The notes under the pieces are model-generated. The model searched no databases and was not told where the DNA came from. It saw only the letters and a program-made list of their open reading frames with translations. A stretch of DNA of 64,000 nt from Sphingomonadales bacterium Ga0077557 (GTDB taxonomy: Bacteria; Pseudomonadota; Alphaproteobacteria; Sphingomonadales; Sphingomonadaceae): contig LNFI01000006.1 in assembly GCA_001464615.1 (NCBI GenBank), positions 62,001 through 126,000 on the forward strand, written 5' to 3'. Every line of letters begins with the position of its first letter. Position 1 is the first letter of the stretch. Positions 8,713-18,376 of this stretch are shown piece after piece. Both the position numbers and the translations under genes were made by a program.

Positions 8713-10146
8713 ATGACCGGCAGCCCCCTCACCCTCTATAACAGCCTGACGCGATCGCTTGAGCCATTCGAGCCGATCGATCCCAGCAATGTGCGGGTCT
8801 ATACCTGCGGGCCGACCGTTTATAACTATCAGCATATCGGCAATATGCGCGCCTTTCTGTTCGCCGATACGCTGGGGCGAATGCTGCGATGGAAAGGCTA
8901 TCCCACAAAGCACATCATCAACATTACCGATGTCGGCCATTTGACCAGCGACGCCGATGCGGGCGACGACAAAATGGAAAAAGCCGCCGCCGCGCAGGCC
9001 AAATCGATCTGGGAAATCGCCGCACATTATACTGATGCATTCAAGCAGGATGTCGCGCGGCTGAACATTACCACAACGACTGAATGGACCGTCGCCACCG
9101 ATCACATTCCGCAGATGATCGACTTCGCGAAGAAGATCGAAGCCGATTGCTACGAGATTGAGGGCGGGTTGTATTTCGATACATCAAAGGTGCCGCATTA
9201 CGGTGCCCTCGCGCGCGCCGCGACCGATGAGGGCGAAAGCCGGATCGACCCCGTTTCCGGCAAGCGCCATCCGCAAGACTTCGCGATCTGGCGGAAATCG
9301 CCACCGGGCGAGCAGCGCCAGATGGAATGGGATTCACCCTGGGGGCGCGGCGCACCCGGCTGGCATCTCGAATGCTCGGTGATGAGCCTGCAGCACCTTG
9401 GCCACCCGTTCGACATTCACACCGGTGGCATCGACCACCGCGAAATTCACCACCCCAATGAGATTGCCCAGAATCAGGCGTTTTGCGGGTGCGAGGATAG
9501 CGGCGCGCGCATCTGGATGCACAATAATTTCCTGGTGGATCGTCGGGGCAAGATGTCGAAGTCGAGCGGTGATTTCCTCCGGCTGCAGACGCTAATCGAC
9601 GCCGGCTTCCACCCCCTCGCCTATCGCCTGATGTGCCTGCAGGCGCATTACCGGAGCGAAATGGAGTTTACCTGGGAGGGATTGGCGGCGGCGAGTGTGC
9701 GCTTGAAGCGGATGGTGATGGCGGTGGAGAAACTGCACTCCTTAGTTCTCGGAGACGCTAAAGGTAGAGACGGCACCGACCAGTTGCTGAGAGCGTTCGA
9801 CGATGAATTGAGTAGCGATCTCAACACCCCCGCAGCAGTAGCGATACTCGATCTGATCTTCGGAAGATCGGACTTGAGACCTTCCGATCGGCTAACAGCG
9901 TTGCAATCAATCGATGCCGTGCTCGGTCTGGACCTCCTAACACTCACCCGCGCCGACCTGCGCGTCCGCCCAGCCACCGCAACTCTCTCCGAAACCGACA
10001 TCGAAACCCAGCTCGCCGCCCGCAAAGAGGCTCGCGCTGCCAAGGACTTTGCGCGATCTGACGCCATCCGCGACGCGCTCACCGCCGCTGGGGTCGAGGT
10101 CATGGATGGCGACCCGCTCGGTTGGGACTGGAAAATCGACGTCTAG
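8713..10146 (+). CDS. cysS: cysteinyl-tRNA synthetase
   Basis: A 477-residue class I aminoacyl-tRNA synthetase charging tRNA-Cys. The N-terminal YTCGPTVYNYQHIGNMRAF block carries the first zinc cysteine and the HIGH-type motif (HIGN). The remaining zinc ligands lie in WHLECS and GGIDHREIHHPNE, and GKMSKSSGDF is the KMSKS loop. The DALR-type domain and the C-terminal LAARKEARAAKDFARSD are present, so it is full length. The start is placed at ATG 8713, just ahead of LTLYNSLTRS as in orthologues; the frame is open 19 codons further upstream. Base composition in 9740-9950 is slightly different from the rest but the frame is intact. Confidence 0.97.
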   Translation: MTGSPLTLYNSLTRSLEPFEPIDPSNVRVYTCGPTVYNYQHIGNMRAFLFADTLGRMLRWKGYPTKHIINITDVGHLTSDADAGDDKMEKAAAAQAKSIWEIAAHYTDAFKQDVARLNITTTTEWTVATDHIPQMIDFAKKIEADCYEIEGGLYFDTSKVPHYGALARAATDEGESRIDPVSGKRHPQDFAIWRKSPPGEQRQMEWDSPWGRGAPGWHLECSVMSLQHLGHPFDIHTGGIDHREIHHPNEIAQNQAFCGCEDSGARIWMHNNFLVDRRGKMSKSSGDFLRLQTLIDAGFHPLAYRLMCLQAHYRSEMEFTWEGLAAASVRLKRMVMAVEKLHSLVLGDAKGRDGTDQLLRAFDDELSSDLNTPAAVAILDLIFGRSDLRPSDRLTALQSIDAVLGLDLLTLTRADLRVRPATATLSETDIETQLAARKEARAAKDFARSDAIRDALTAAGVEVMDGDPLGWDWKIDV

Positions 10147-10200
10147 GATCGCCGCGCCGGAACGGCTAGCCTTTGCCAAAGAAAGAAGGAGAGCGGATTG

Positions 10201-11205
10201 ATGTCAACGGGCGCAGGGGAGCAGAAACATGCCAGCGATCTGGCGACATGGCACCGCGACGGTGCCGTCGTGCTCGATCGCTTCTTCAGCTCTGAAGAGA
10301 TCACCCCGGTCTGCGCCGATTGCGACACCATCTTCGCCGGGCGCGCCACGGCGAAAGAAGCGATCGATCGCAAGCCCGGCGGCGGCATCGGGGTGTTCGA
10401 TCCCGCGCAGTTCCGCAACCAGGAGCAGCTGCCCTTTGCTGCCAGTGCGGCGATCAACCTGATCGGGCTGAATCCCCGGCTGATCGCCTTTGCCCGCGCT
10501 GCGCTGGGCGTGGAAGATGTGCGCCTCTACCAATGCGACGCCTGGGCGAAATATACCGGTGATGCCGATTATGATCAGCCCTTCCACTGCGATTTCAAGA
10601 ACCACACGCTGACTGTGCCGGGCGACGACGCCGACCAAAAGACCATCAACTTCATGATCTATGTGACCGACGTCAGCGATGATCTGGGCGCGATCCACTA
10701 TGTGCCCAATCCTGCTGCGACGGACGTGGTTGGCCCCTTGCGCACCGTGTTGCCCGAAGAAGCGTTTGACGGCAAAGGGCTTAACCGCAGCACGATCTCG
10801 TTCGATCAGACCGAGGCAACCGGCTTCGGCCACCCCGCCCAGCATGCGCTGAAGGCCCATGAACGATCGGGTGCCGCCCCCGCCGGATCGATCTTTGCCT
10901 ACGGCATCGACGTTTATCATCGCGGCACCAACCTTACCCGACCGGGCGGGCACCGCTATACAATCACCGCCAGCTATAAGGCAGCAGGCAACGACATGAT
11001 CGGCTGGGCCGCGTGGCCGTTCCACTTCCTGCGCCCCTGGCGGCGGCTGATCGAGGCCGCAACTCCGGAGCAACTCGCGTGCCTGGGCATCCCCCTGCCC
11101 GGCGACCCCTTCTGGACGCCGACCACGCTCGCCCGCACCCAGCAACGCTGGCCAGGCTGGGACATGGCTGCCTACACCACGGCACTGGAGCTTACCGTCG
11201 CATGA
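10201..11205 (+). CDS. phytanoyl-CoA dioxygenase (PhyH) family protein
   Basis: A 334-residue Fe(II)/2-oxoglutarate-dependent oxygenase-like protein. The HxD iron-binding pair is in PFHCDFKNHTLTVPG (around residue 125), the distal histidine is in DVYHRGTNLTRPGGHRY (around 240), and the arginine for 2-oxoglutarate is likely in the same block. The family hydroxylates unactivated C-H bonds. ATG 10201 has AAGGAGAG upstream. Its TGA overlaps the start of the next gene (ATGA at 11202-11205), so the two are translated together. The partner, a D-2-hydroxyacid dehydrogenase, suggests hydroxylation then oxidation (or reduction) of one small-molecule substrate. That link is inference. Confidence 0.85.
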   Translation: MSTGAGEQKHASDLATWHRDGAVVLDRFFSSEEITPVCADCDTIFAGRATAKEAIDRKPGGGIGVFDPAQFRNQEQLPFAASAAINLIGLNPRLIAFARAALGVEDVRLYQCDAWAKYTGDADYDQPFHCDFKNHTLTVPGDDADQKTINFMIYVTDVSDDLGAIHYVPNPAATDVVGPLRTVLPEEAFDGKGLNRSTISFDQTEATGFGHPAQHALKAHERSGAAPAGSIFAYGIDVYHRGTNLTRPGGHRYTITASYKAAGNDMIGWAAWPFHFLRPWRRLIEAATPEQLACLGIPLPGDPFWTPTTLARTQQRWPGWDMAAYTTALELTVA

Positions 11206-12137
11206 AAGCTGTCCTCCCCGCCCTCGCTCGCCCACTGATTGAGCCGCAATTGCCCGCCGGGCTCGACGTTGCGTGGTTCACCAATCACGAAGAGGCGACC
11301 GCGATGGTGGCCGATGCCGATATCGCCTGGGTCGATATGCAGCGCCCGGCATGGACCGCGGAGGCCGTGGCAGCGGGCAGCACGCTCAAATGGGTCAGCA
11401 CGATTTATGCGGGCCTGGATGCCTTTCCGCTCGCTTTGCTCAAAGAACGCGGGACGGTGCTGACCAATGGCGTCGGCATCAACGCCATCGCCGTCGCCGA
11501 ATATGCGGTGATGGGGGTGCTCGCCGCCGCGAAGCGCTTTGACGAGGTGGTGCGGATCGCCGACCGGCACGAATGGACAATTACCGCCCCCGGCCAGATC
11601 GAACTGCTCGATACGACCGCGCTGATCATCGGCTATGGCGCGATCGGCAAGCTGATTGGCGACCGGCTGGCGGCTTTCGGGGTGGCGGTGACCGGCGTCA
11701 CAAGATCGGGCCGCGACGGCACGCTGACACCTGATCAATGGCCAGCCCGGATTGGCGATTTCGACTGGGTGATCCTGGCCGCCCCGTCGACCGACCAGAC
11801 CAAGGCGTTGCTTGGCGCGGACGAGTTCACCGCGATGAAAAACAGCGCCTGGCTGATCAATATCGCGCGCGGCGATATGGTCGATCAGGACGCGTTGATC
11901 GAGGCGCTGACCAAGCGCCGCATCGCCGGTGCGTTTCTCGATGTGGTGACGCCCGAGCCGCTGCCGCCTGAGCACCCGCTTTGGTCTGCGCCCAACGCCA
12001 TCCACACGATGCACCTGTCGGGCCGCAGCCAGACCAAGATGTTCCAGCGCGCCACAGCCCTATTCCTGCGGAATTTAAAGGCATTCATGGCCGGTGAACC
12101 GCTGGAGAACCAGGTCGATCTCGACGCAGGCTATTAG
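11202..12137 (+). CDS. D-isomer specific 2-hydroxyacid dehydrogenase
   Basis: A 311-residue NAD(P)-dependent dehydrogenase. The dinucleotide fold is seen in LIIGYGAIGKLIGDRLAAFG (GxGxxG). Catalytic positions: Arg in LINIARGDMVDQ, Glu in VVTPEPLPPEHPLW and His in TMHLSGRSQ; the usual HxxG/A pattern is slightly altered. The family reduces 2-keto acids to D-2-hydroxy acids or the reverse in the cytoplasm. Start ATG 11202 overlaps the upstream dioxygenase stop, and 311 residues is normal for the GhrA/SerA-like short members. Substrate unknown; the coupled dioxygenase is the best clue. Confidence 0.88.
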   Translation: MKAVLPALARPLIEPQLPAGLDVAWFTNHEEATAMVADADIAWVDMQRPAWTAEAVAAGSTLKWVSTIYAGLDAFPLALLKERGTVLTNGVGINAIAVAEYAVMGVLAAAKRFDEVVRIADRHEWTITAPGQIELLDTTALIIGYGAIGKLIGDRLAAFGVAVTGVTRSGRDGTLTPDQWPARIGDFDWVILAAPSTDQTKALLGADEFTAMKNSAWLINIARGDMVDQDALIEALTKRRIAGAFLDVVTPEPLPPEHPLWSAPNAIHTMHLSGRSQTKMFQRATALFLRNLKAFMAGEPLENQVDLDAGY

Positions 12138-12243
12138 GCTGTGCGCCAGAACCGATCAGGCTGATCGTTAATCCCTGATTGCGCGCGCAGCCATTTACGC
12201 GCATGGAAATCGACCAAATTTCTAGACGACTGGACGCAGACCA

Positions 12244-13617
12244 ATGGCCACCAATTGGGCCCCCGATAGCTGGACCGCGCATGAAGCGCGCCAGCTGCCG
12301 CTCTATCCCGATCCCGACGCGTTGACCGCGGCGACCGATACGTTGCGCACTTATCCGCCGCTGGTCTTTGCTGGCGAAGCGCGCGGCTTGACCGCAGACC
12401 TCGCCCGCGTGGCCGAGGGCAAAGCGTTCCTGCTGCAGGGCGGCGATTGCGCGGAAAGCTTCGCTGAGTTCCACCCGAACAACATCCGCGACACCTTCCG
12501 CGTGCTGCTGCAAATGGCGGTGGTGCTGACCTTCGCGTCGAAGCTGCCAACGGTGAAGCTCGGGCGGATGGCGGGCCAGTTCGCCAAGCCGCGATCGGCC
12601 GATACAGAGACCATCGATGGCGTCGAATTGCCCAGCTACCGGGGCGACAATGTCAACGACATCGCCTTCACCCCCGAAGGCCGCGCGCCCGACCCGAAGC
12701 GGATGGTGCAGGGCTATCTCCAGTCCGCCGCCACGCTGAACCTGCTGCGCGCCTTTGCCAGTGGTGGCTATGCGAACCTGCACCAGGTGCATCGCTGGAC
12801 GCATGATTTCATGGGCCGCAGCCCCTGGGCGAAGAAATTCGCCGATGTCGCTGACCGGATCGGCGAGGCGCTGGAATTCATGGAGGCGTGCGGCATCAAC
12901 CCAGAAACGGTGCCGCAGCTGAAGGGCACGCAATTCTATACCAGCCACGAAGCGCTGCTGCTGCAATATGAGCAGGCAATGACGCGGCAGGATTCGCTGA
13001 CCGGCGATTGGTATGACACGTCGGCGCACATGCTGTGGATTGGCGATCGCACCCGCTTTGAAGGGTCGGCGCATGTCGAATTCCTGCGCGGTGTCGGCAA
13101 TCCGATCGGCATGAAATGCGGCCCGAGCCTGGAACCCGATGCGCTGCTCCGCTTGCTCGATACGCTCAACCCGGCCCGCATCGCCGGGCGGATGACGCTG
13201 ATCACCCGCTATGGCCATGACAAGATCGAAACCGGCCTGCCCAAGCTGGTCCGCGCCGTGCAGCGCGAAGGCCATCCGGTGGTATGGAGCTGTGACCCGA
13301 TGCACGGCAACGTCATCAAGACCAATAATGGCTATAAGACGCGGCCCTTCGAACGCATCCTCGCCGAGGTACGCGGTTTCTTTGCCGTCCACCGCGCCGA
13401 AGGATCGATCGCCGGCGGCATCCATGTCGAAATGACCGGCCAGAATGTCACCGAATGCACCGGCGGGGCGATGGATGTGACGCAAATGGACCTGGCCGAT
13501 CGCTACCACACCCATTGCGACCCGCGCCTGAACGCGGGGCAAAGCCTTGAACTCGCCTTCCTGCTGGCAGAAATGCTGAATGTGGAGATGGAAGAAAGGC
13601 GGCGCGCGGCAGCTTGA
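12244..13617 (+). CDS. class II 3-deoxy-7-phosphoheptulonate (DAHP) synthase
   Basis: A 457-residue class II (plant/AroG-II type) DAHP synthase, first step of the shikimate pathway: phosphoenolpyruvate plus erythrose 4-phosphate. Recognisable blocks are [24 protein letters not shown] (metal-binding Cys), [34 protein letters not shown], and [10 protein letters not shown] with the conserved His, ending in a typical C-terminal [21 protein letters not shown]. Full length. It is preceded by a roughly 100-base gap and followed by tRNA-Glu; no other aro genes are nearby. Confidence 0.97.
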   Translation: MATNWAPDSWTAHEARQLPLYPDPDALTAATDTLRTYPPLVFAGEARGLTADLARVAEGKAFLLQGGDCAESFAEFHPNNIRDTFRVLLQMAVVLTFASKLPTVKLGRMAGQFAKPRSADTETIDGVELPSYRGDNVNDIAFTPEGRAPDPKRMVQGYLQSAATLNLLRAFASGGYANLHQVHRWTHDFMGRSPWAKKFADVADRIGEALEFMEACGINPETVPQLKGTQFYTSHEALLLQYEQAMTRQDSLTGDWYDTSAHMLWIGDRTRFEGSAHVEFLRGVGNPIGMKCGPSLEPDALLRLLDTLNPARIAGRMTLITRYGHDKIETGLPKLVRAVQREGHPVVWSCDPMHGNVIKTNNGYKTRPFERILAEVRGFFAVHRAEGSIAGGIHVEMTGQNVTECTGGAMDVTQMDLADRYHTHCDPRLNAGQSLELAFLLAEMLNVEMEERRRAAA

Positions 13618-13660
13618 CGCGCCCCCACCACCACCGTAGAGCGCCGCCTTCACTGCGCAC

Positions 13661-13735
13661 GGCCCCTTCGTCTAGCGGTTAGGACGACGCCCTCTCACGG
13701 CGTAAGCACGAGTTCGATTCTCGTAGGGGTCACCA
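13661..13735 (+). tRNA. tRNA-Glu (CTC)
   Basis: 75 bases with encoded CCA. The acceptor stem GGCCCCT pairs with AGGGGTC (13725-13731, one G-U pair). The anticodon loop is CTCTCAC, giving anticodon CTC. The T arm is ACGAG-TTCGATT-CTCGT. The D-loop GTCTAGCGGTTAGGAC is typical of tRNA-Glu. Confidence 0.95.
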
Positions 13736-13893
13736 TCGCCAAGCCAAAACCCCAACAAGACATTGCTGCGGGCCGCTCAGTCCTTGCGCAAAAGTCAGCC
13801 AACCGATTGCGCCATCGTTTGAGGGCAGCCCCCGCGCGCTGAGCCAACGACCGAACTGGCGGGCTGAAGGATTGTGCGACGGCATGCAGAAAG

Positions 13894-13983
<90 letters not shown>

Positions 13984-14115
13984 GCGAGGGAATCGCGCGG
14001 TGGCCACCCAAAAAAGTGCCCCCGCTGACCGGTCGAAGGCGGGCCACTAGCCCAATCATTCCGCAGATACAAGCATCCCGCTTGTGCCGCGCGCAACAAC
14101 CACTAGATTACCAAC

Positions 14116-14496
14116 ATGCACCGCTCTCACATCCCCGCCCTCCCTGCCAATTCCTCCGTCCCGCTGCCGGCGGTCGCCCATGCGAATTTTGCAATTGGCG
14201 ATGTCGTTCGGCACCGCTTGTTCGATTTTCGCGGCGTGATTTTCGATGTCGACCCGATCTTTGCCAATAGCGATGAATGGTATGATGCGATCCCGCTCGA
14301 CATTCGGCCGCCCAAGGACCAGCCCTTTTACCACTTGCTCGCCGAGAATGTGGAAAGCAGCTATGTTGCCTATGTCAGCCAGCAAAATCTGATTTTGGAC
14401 GAAAGCGAGGAGCCAGTTGATCATCCCGCCATCGCCGGGCTGTTCACTGGCTATGCTGATGGCCGCTACAATCTGCGCCGCGAACACCGACATTAA
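14116..14496 (+). CDS. hspQ: heat shock protein HspQ-like
   Basis: A 126-residue protein whose central domain, from FAIGDVVRHRLFDFRGVIFD to about residue 105, matches the HspQ/YccV hemimethylated-DNA-binding fold. Further blocks are NSDEWYDAIPLDIRPPKDQPF (split here for length), YHLLAENVE and YVAYVSQQNL. HspQ is known as an adaptor that stimulates Lon protease and affects DnaA stability. The alphaproteobacterial form has an N-terminal extension of about 20 residues, as here. Ends at a shared bidirectional terminator with the TonB receptor gene. Confidence 0.9.
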   Translation: MHRSHIPALPANSSVPLPAVAHANFAIGDVVRHRLFDFRGVIFDVDPIFANSDEWYDAIPLDIRPPKDQPFYHLLAENVESSYVAYVSQQNLILDESEEPVDHPAIAGLFTGYADGRYNLRREHRH

Positions 14497-14541
14497 GGTT
14501 AGTTGCGGTGGATCATGCCACCGCACGACCAAAAAAAGCGC

Positions 14542-14571
14542 AAAAAAAGGGGGCCTTTCAGCCCCCTTTTT
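14542..14571. terminator. bidirectional Rho-independent terminator
   Basis: Seven A residues and GGGGGC (14549-14554), loop CTTTCA, then GCCCCC (14561-14566) followed by five T residues. It lies between the convergent hspQ and TonB-receptor genes and has A/T tracts on both sides, so it can serve both directions. Confidence 0.9.
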
Positions 14572-14593
14572 CAGTGGTTCATACCATTGGTGC

Positions 14594-17215
14594 TTAGAAG
14601 CTGGCAGAAATGCGTCCGTACAGGAAACGCCCGTTGAACCCGAACGGTGACAGGTTTGAATAGGGCAGAAAGAAGCCATTGACGCCGAACACGCCGCCAG
14701 CTGGCACGCGATCCGGATAGGTGTCGAACACGTTATCGGCGCCCACTGCGAGTTCGATGCCCTGATAAATCTTGGCGCGCACTTCAACGTCGCTCACCCA
14801 TTTCGGCGACAGGGTGAAATCGGCTGGTCCTGCGCCCTGCGCGACGGCGAGGTTGGTTGAGGTACCAGCGACAAAGACCGAACCAAAGCGATTGGTGCGG
14901 AACGTGGCCGAGAAGCGATCAAGGCTCCAGTCCACCGACAGGTTCAGCTTGTCTTGTGGCTGACCGTCGGTGAGGCGGAACGATTCTTGGCGACCAAACA
15001 GAGTGAGGCCCGGCAACGAAGGCAGGACTGCCCTGCGCGTGATGGTGGTTTCATTATAGTTATACCCGGCGGTCAAACGGAAATCGCCCAGCCCGAATTC
15101 CGGGACCCTATAGGTGGCGACGATATCGACGCCCTGGGTTTTGGTATTGACGCCGTTGACGAAAAAGCGCGCCGACGTGACGTTATTGATGCCAGCTGCA
15201 GTCAGGATGCCAACCACCGCGGCACCCTGAAGATTCTCGGTCAGCACCACGCGATCACGGATGCGGATATTGTAATAATCGGCGGTGAGCGAAAACCCGT
15301 CGAACGGGCTAATGGCAATACCACCACCAAAGTTGGTCGCCTTTTCGGCCTGAAGCTGGCGGGAACCAAGCGCGCGGGCAACGGGATCGGAAACAGGGAA
15401 AGTACCGATCTCAATCAGCGTACCGTTGACGTTGTTGGTGGATGTGGTTTCGAAGAACTGCTGCGCAAGGCTTGGCGCGCGGAAACCGGTCGAGACCGAT
15501 CCGCGGATCGCATAGCCGGGCAGGAATTCCCAACGACCGGCGATCTTGCCGTTTACCGTGCTGCCAAAATCAGAATAGCGTTCGTAGCGGCCGGCAACCT
15601 GCACCGTCAGCGTCTTGGTGATGCTGGTGTCGATTTCGCCATAGAAAGCAAAGCTGTTACGCGACACATCGACGGCATTATTCGGGCGGAAACCCGGAAA
15701 CACCTGCGCGCCACCAGCACCGTTGAACGGTGCGGCGGAGAATGGACCGTTGATGAAGCTCGCCGTTTCGCCGGGGCGAATTTTGAAGTTTTCGTCACGG
15801 AATTCGCCGCCCACTGCGATGCCGAAGCTTTCGACAAAGCCGACGTCGAACCGCTTGCTAAGATCGAGGTTGACCACCGTTTGTCCAGCGGCGAGGCCAC
15901 CCGCATCGAACACCCGCGGGCTGTTAATCCCGCCCAACGAAACGTTGAAGCTGTTCGACACCACGTAATCGAGCTGGTTAGATCCATAGACGACCGAAAG
16001 ATCGGCCAAAATCCCGCTGCCAATGTCACCCTTCAGCCCGATTGCCCCAGCCACATCTTCAATCTCAGAATTGATCAGTGGCAAGAAACCATTGGCATAA
16101 AAAGGAACGAAGGTGGTTGTCGATGCGGCGAAATCGCGGTTGCGGGCGTCATTAGGCCGACGGAAAAAGCCAGCGCCGTTGCCATCGCGAATGCCGTAGC
16201 TACCAAAAGCATAAAGCTCGATACCAGGCATCACATCATAGCCAGCATTGACGAAGAAGTTGAAATCTTCGACCTGGCCATCGCCATAACGGTGGTTGAA
16301 CCGGTTGATGGTCAGCTCGCGCGGGTCGCCGATTGTGGGATACTGGCGACGCGGATCGGCAGCCGATCGGTTGGTCGGGTCGCGATCTCGAAACTGGCCC
16401 GATAACACCACATAGCCGCTATCACCGACCGGCAGACCCACGCGTGCGGCCAGCGTCACAGTATTACCGTCGCCAATCGACTTGTTCCTGCCGGTATCCG
16501 TCAGCGCCAGCAGGTCATTGGTGCCGCCGCCTGCTGTAGTGACCACCGGCAGGCCGTTCGCCCCGGTCAAAACGCCTGTCACGTCAGGGACGCCGGCCAG
16601 CGTTGTGCTATAGCGGCCATAGGTAACGAGCGTCTGAACGCCCGGCTTTTTGTTCAGCTGAATGTTGATGACGCCAGCGATCGCGTCCGATCCATATTGC
16701 GAGGATGCGCCATCGCGTAGCACTTCAATGCGTTCAATTGCGACGGCGGGAATTTGGTTGAGATCGACAGCAGATGAACCGCGCCCGACCGACCCGTTGA
16801 GGTTCAGCAAAGCTGCTGTGTGGCGACGCTTGCCGTTAATCAGCACCAGCGTCTGGTCAGGCGCCAGGCCACGCAGCGTTGCGGGGCGCAGCGAATCGGT
16901 GCCATCGGTCAGCGATGGCTGAGGGAAGTTGAACGAGGGGACAAGCTGGCTGAGCAATTTGTTGGTTTCCGTCGCGCCACCACGGGTGAGCTGTTCAGCG
17001 GCAATGACGTCGATTGGCACGGTGCTGTCCGCTGCGGTGCGCCCCGCAAAACGGCTGCCGGTGACGATGATCGCCGGATCAGTGGAGGAATCGTCCGTGG
17101 CTTCTTCCTCTGCCGCCGCAGCAGCTTGGGCGGTCTGGGCATACGCGGGCGCGGCAAACGTTATCGCAAGCGCCGACGCCGTGAAGGCCAGGCGGGTAAA
17201 CATCTTGATGCGCAT
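14594..17215 (-). CDS. TonB-dependent outer-membrane receptor
   Basis: An 873-residue outer-membrane receptor. Signal peptide MRIKMFTRLAFTASALAITF... cleaved after AYA near residue 26. The plug domain (about 50-165) begins IIVTGSRFAGR, and includes PATLRGLAPDQTLVLINGKR and DAIAGVINIQL. The beta-barrel ends in GRISASF with the terminal Phe needed for BAM recognition. Such receptors import large or scarce solutes using TonB energy; plug sequences of this class are common in sphingomonads, and the substrate cannot be predicted. Start ATG 17215 has AAGGGGAA just upstream. No transport partner or regulator lies next to it. Confidence 0.93.
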   Translation of the reverse strand: MRIKMFTRLAFTASALAITFAAPAYAQTAQAAAAAEEEATDDSSTDPAIIVTGSRFAGRTAADSTVPIDVIAAEQLTRGGATETNKLLSQLVPSFNFPQPSLTDGTDSLRPATLRGLAPDQTLVLINGKRRHTAALLNLNGSVGRGSSAVDLNQIPAVAIERIEVLRDGASSQYGSDAIAGVINIQLNKKPGVQTLVTYGRYSTTLAGVPDVTGVLTGANGLPVVTTAGGGTNDLLALTDTGRNKSIGDGNTVTLAARVGLPVGDSGYVVLSGQFRDRDPTNRSAADPRRQYPTIGDPRELTINRFNHRYGDGQVEDFNFFVNAGYDVMPGIELYAFGSYGIRDGNGAGFFRRPNDARNRDFAASTTTFVPFYANGFLPLINSEIEDVAGAIGLKGDIGSGILADLSVVYGSNQLDYVVSNSFNVSLGGINSPRVFDAGGLAAGQTVVNLDLSKRFDVGFVESFGIAVGGEFRDENFKIRPGETASFINGPFSAAPFNGAGGAQVFPGFRPNNAVDVSRNSFAFYGEIDTSITKTLTVQVAGRYERYSDFGSTVNGKIAGRWEFLPGYAIRGSVSTGFRAPSLAQQFFETTSTNNVNGTLIEIGTFPVSDPVARALGSRQLQAEKATNFGGGIAISPFDGFSLTADYYNIRIRDRVVLTENLQGAAVVGILTAAGINNVTSARFFVNGVNTKTQGVDIVATYRVPEFGLGDFRLTAGYNYNETTITRRAVLPSLPGLTLFGRQESFRLTDGQPQDKLNLSVDWSLDRFSATFRTNRFGSVFVAGTSTNLAVAQGAGPADFTLSPKWVSDVEVRAKIYQGIELAVGADNVFDTYPDRVPAGGVFGVNGFFLPYSNLSPFGFNGRFLYGRISASF

Positions 17216-17529
17216 TTTATTCCCCTTGAAAAGAACATCCCGGTGGGCATTGGTTCCTAAAAAATAACATAACCCAGCGCTCTGACGTAACAATAGTGCG
17301 CGAACCAGAGTCTCGCGATTGTCATCGTGCTGTTGCTGCAGAGCAACAATCTGATCGCCCCTGAATGGCCAGTGCCTTTTGGAGGCATGTCGCTGTCATC
17401 CGGGTGCTCATTCTATGGCAAAGGCCCGCGTAGCGTAGTTGACAGGAAGCGCAGCTTGGCATAGTTCGCCCCTCTTTCCGCGCCGGTTCGTCCGAGCGTG
17501 GGGTGATCTATTGGAAAGTGATTTTAGCC
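17216..17529. other. divergent promoter region between TonB receptor and rplU
   Basis: 314 bases without a gene. It holds the rplU promoter described separately and a possible EcfG-type promoter on the minus strand: GGAAC at 17257-17253 and TGTT at 17237-17234 with a 15-base spacer. The latter is weak because the -10 differs from CGTT at one position. Confidence 0.5.
17439..17467 (+). promoter_or_regulatory. probable sigma-70 promoter of rplU-rpmA
   Basis: A perfect -35 TTGACA (17439-17444), a 17-base spacer and a -10 TAGTTC (17462-17467), 62 bases before the rplU start. The -10 is only a partial match to TATAAT, as is usual in high-GC alphaproteobacteria. Confidence 0.55.
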
Positions 17530-17898
17530 ATGTTCGCAGTCGTGCGCACGGGCGGCAAGCAATACCGCGTTGCCGCTGGAGACAAGATTGTCGTCGAAAA
17601 GCTCGACGGTGAAGCCGGAGCGTCCATCACGCTTGGTGACGTCCTGCTCGCGGGCGAAGGCGCCGAGCTGAAATCGGTCGAGGGCCTGACGGTTGCCGCC
17701 GAGATCATCGCACAGGCGAAGGGCGAGAAGGTCATCGTCTTCAAGAAGCGTCGCCGCCACAATTATCGCCGTCGCAACGGCCATCGCCAGCAGCACACGA
17801 TCCTGAAGATCCTGAGCATCGGTGCCGTCGAAGCAAAGAAGCCCGCCAAGGCCAAGAAGGCAGCGCCCGAAGGCGACGCCCAGAGCGCCGAAGCGTAA
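17530..17898 (+). CDS. rplU: 50S ribosomal protein L21
   Basis: A 122-residue protein beginning [20 protein letters not shown], with the L21 signature [18 protein letters not shown] and the C-terminal HTILKILSI. The alanine/lysine-rich tail after that is an extension common in sphingomonads. L21 binds 23S rRNA domain I and contacts L20. ATG 17530 is chosen because it is the universal L21 start; the frame is open nine codons upstream. Followed after 26 bases by rpmA, the usual pair. Confidence 0.98.
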   Translation: MFAVVRTGGKQYRVAAGDKIVVEKLDGEAGASITLGDVLLAGEGAELKSVEGLTVAAEIIAQAKGEKVIVFKKRRRHNYRRRNGHRQQHTILKILSIGAVEAKKPAKAKKAAPEGDAQSAEA

Positions 17899-17924
17899 GA
17901 CTGAAAATCTGAGGAAGACAGACA

Positions 17925-18200
17925 ATGGCACATAAGAAAGCAGGCGGCTCTTCGCGTAACGGTCGCGATTCGGCAGGCCGTCGCCTTGGCGTGAAGAAGT
18001 TCGGCGGGCAGGAAGTCGTCCCCGGCAACATCCTCGTGCGTCAGCGCGGGACGAAGTTCTACCCGGGCCGCAATGTCGGCATCGGCAAGGATCACACCCT
18101 GTTCGCGCTCGTTGAGGGCCGCGTGGAATTCCACGCGGGCAAACTCGGCCGAACCTTTTGCTCGGTAGCACCAGCAGAGATGGCGATTGCCGCCGAATAA
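17925..18200 (+). CDS. rpmA: 50S ribosomal protein L27
   Basis: A 91-residue protein with the invariant N-terminus [20 protein letters not shown], followed by [17 protein letters not shown] and [20 protein letters not shown]27 reaches the peptidyl-transferase centre with its N-terminal tail. Complete. Preceded by GAGGAA and co-transcribed with rplU. Confidence 0.98.
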   Translation: MAHKKAGGSSRNGRDSAGRRLGVKKFGGQEVVPGNILVRQRGTKFYPGRNVGIGKDHTLFALVEGRVEFHAGKLGRTFCSVAPAEMAIAAE

Positions 18201-18268
18201 CATCGGGTAACCAGCCGGGTTGCCCACCAGGGTGATCCGGGGTTCCTTCACAGGAACCAACCAAACAA

Positions 18269-18298
18269 GGGAGGCGGGTCACCCCGGCTCCCTTTTTT
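18269..18298 (+). terminator. Rho-independent terminator of rplU-rpmA
   Basis: An imperfect stem between GGGAGGCGGG and CCCCGGCTCCC (18269-18292), followed by six T residues (18293-18298). Confidence 0.85.
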
Positions 18299-18376
18299 CT
18301 TGCTCCCTCAACAGCTTTGTCGCGAATACGTCATGGGGGCGTGCGAGCGGCAGGCCGACCGACGAGGAGAGTAAGC

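Noticed and set aside
12085..13653. Very long open frame on the minus strand opposite the DAHP synthase gene (also 10204-11235 minus, 14954-16405 plus, 19080-19883 plus, 62002-63504 plus).
   Set aside because: These are mirror frames of strong, recognisable genes in high-GC DNA; their residues show no family likeness and no start signals.
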